Source: Chryseobacterium pennae | GTDB taxonomy: Bacteria > Bacteroidota > Bacteroidia > Flavobacteriales > Weeksellaceae | Assembly (NCBI RefSeq): GCF_003385515.1 | Contig: NZ_QNVT01000006.1 | Location: 1-64,000, forward strand | Length of the DNA: 64,000 nucleotides | Direction: 5' to 3' | Part shown: piece after piece, positions 63,534 through 64,000 of the stretch | Numbering within the stretch: the stretch's first letter is position 1 | How the letters are laid out: every line of letters starts with the position of its first letter | Program-made: the position numbers and the translations under genes | Notes under the pieces: model-generated | Told to the model about the DNA's origin: nothing | The model's input: the letters and a program-made list of their open reading frames with translations, nothing else | The model's database searches: none

Positions 63534-63562
63534 AAAAAAGAGAGCTAATTGCTCTCTTTTTT
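63534..63562 (-). terminator. Terminator of the GEVED/T9SS gene
   Basis: Arms 63534-63545 and 63551-63562 (AAAAAAGAGAGC and its complement, 12 bp, loop TAATT) are symmetric; on the minus strand the T-run follows the stop codon of the gene at 63578. Confidence 0.88.
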
Positions 63563-63577
63563 GTTTATTTCATTTAA

Positions 63578-64000
63578 TTAAAATTGTAATTTTTTAGTCA
63601 GTACCTTTCCATCTTTTAGCACTACATTTACTGTGATGATTGTGCTCTTTTGATTGATAGGAAGTCTAAATTCAGAAGCATTGACGTCTGTTCTGTTTAC
63701 CAATAGCTTTCCTGATGCATCATAGATATGTAATGAAGCAATTTTTGATTCCCCTTTTACATATACTGAATTTTCATCCTTGGTGATGAATGAGTTATTC
63801 TTTGAAGTTACATCGTTTACAGACAATGTAGCCTGTGGTACTATGGTGACGGAATAATCTTCTACTTGCCCATATTTTGGTGTATAACATGATGTAATGA
63901 TAGTGCCTGCTATATCACCGATAACTCTCATTCTTAAAGGCGTATTCAATACAGCACTTGATGGTGGAGTTACGGAGGCGGTAGCAAATGAACCATTAGC
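63578..64000 (-). CDS. GEVED-domain T9SS surface protein, C-terminal part (partial)
   Basis: The minus-strand frame is open from the window edge to the stop at 63578 (140 codons seen). The first part reads RMRVIGDIAGTIITSCYTP and KYGQVEDYSVTI, the end of a GEVED domain. Residues after PQATLSVNDV are a T9SS type A sorting domain, with SLHIYDASGKLL and a terminal VLTKKLQF. The start of the protein lies outside the window, so its enzyme or binding domain is not seen. Confidence 0.9.
   Translation of the reverse strand, partial: ANGSFATASVTPPSSAVLNTPLRMRVIGDIAGTIITSCYTPKYGQVEDYSVTIVPQATLSVNDVTSKNNSFITKDENSVYVKGESKIASLHIYDASGKLLVNRTDVNASEFRLPINQKSTIITVNVVLKDGKVLTKKLQF

Noticed and set aside
1..64000. 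CRISPR array, rRNA genes, prophage or integrative element
   Set aside because: No regularly spaced repeats, no rRNA sequence, and no integrase, capsid or conjugation genes were found; the only mobile-element trace is the possible transposase start at the left edge.

Overview
The window reads as a chromosomal segment of a flavobacterium, most likely Chryseobacterium or a close Weeksellaceae relative. The evidence is the low GC content, near absence of Shine-Dalgarno sites, promoter boxes of the Bacteroidetes type (TAnnTTTG near -7, TTG or TTTG near -33), several type IX secretion (T9SS) C-terminal sorting domains, SusD-free surface lipoproteins, and protein families common in this group (DUF4394, DUF5777, DUF3467, GEVED). 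The species call is inference from recognition, not from a search.

Layout. The left edge (1-49, minus) is probably the start of an ISAon1-type transposase N-terminal gene. Positions 494-8253 hold a complete heavy-metal efflux locus: OmpR-type regulator, histidine kinase, then TolC, adaptor lipoprotein and CzcA/CusA pump. Between kinase and pump genes lies a five-fold 11-bp-period direct repeat. A duplicated-domain DUF4394 lipoprotein (8343-9842, minus) follows. From 10165 to 34589 comes the translation/transcription core: tuf, tRNA-Trp, secE, nusG, rplKAJL, rpoB, rpoC and a DUF3467 gene. This core is interrupted twice. Between nusG and rplK sit three paralogous secreted proteins, a TPR/LuxR-type membrane regulator and a T9SS protein. 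Between rplL and rpoB sit a 161-codon unknown frame, a YadA-head-like secreted protein and an 866-residue T9SS protein with three copies of an unnamed domain.

Positions 34928-38722 form a Crp/Fnr regulator followed by a tight five-gene cluster for envelope redox or heme functions: DUF5777 barrel, monoheme c-type lipoprotein, YceI, ankyrin protein, and a DOMON-like T9SS protein with plausible Met and His heme ligands. Then come metabolic genes (GrpB, cytidine deaminase-like, double GNAT, NPP-type phosphodiesterase), a perfect 26-bp-arm palindrome at 42242-42296, and a lipoprotein plus 1245-residue Asp-box surface protein pair.

Positions 46681-52276 carry regulator/enzyme pairs (HxlR with an NmrA-like reductase; AraC with a cupin and an alcohol dehydrogenase) and a type-B carboxylesterase. 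A 54-codon double-glycine leader peptide with six cysteines at 52415-52579 is the best candidate for an undescribed product. The right part (52656-64000) holds alpha-amylase, DNA polymerase IV, two tandemly duplicated GNAT genes with a dinB 5' fragment left as a duplication scar, a TlpA-like protein, purine nucleoside phosphorylase, lpxK, truA, a small membrane protein, an ABC exporter, a lipoprotein, and the C-terminus of a GEVED/T9SS protein running off the edge. All functional statements rest on motif reading; no database search was possible.
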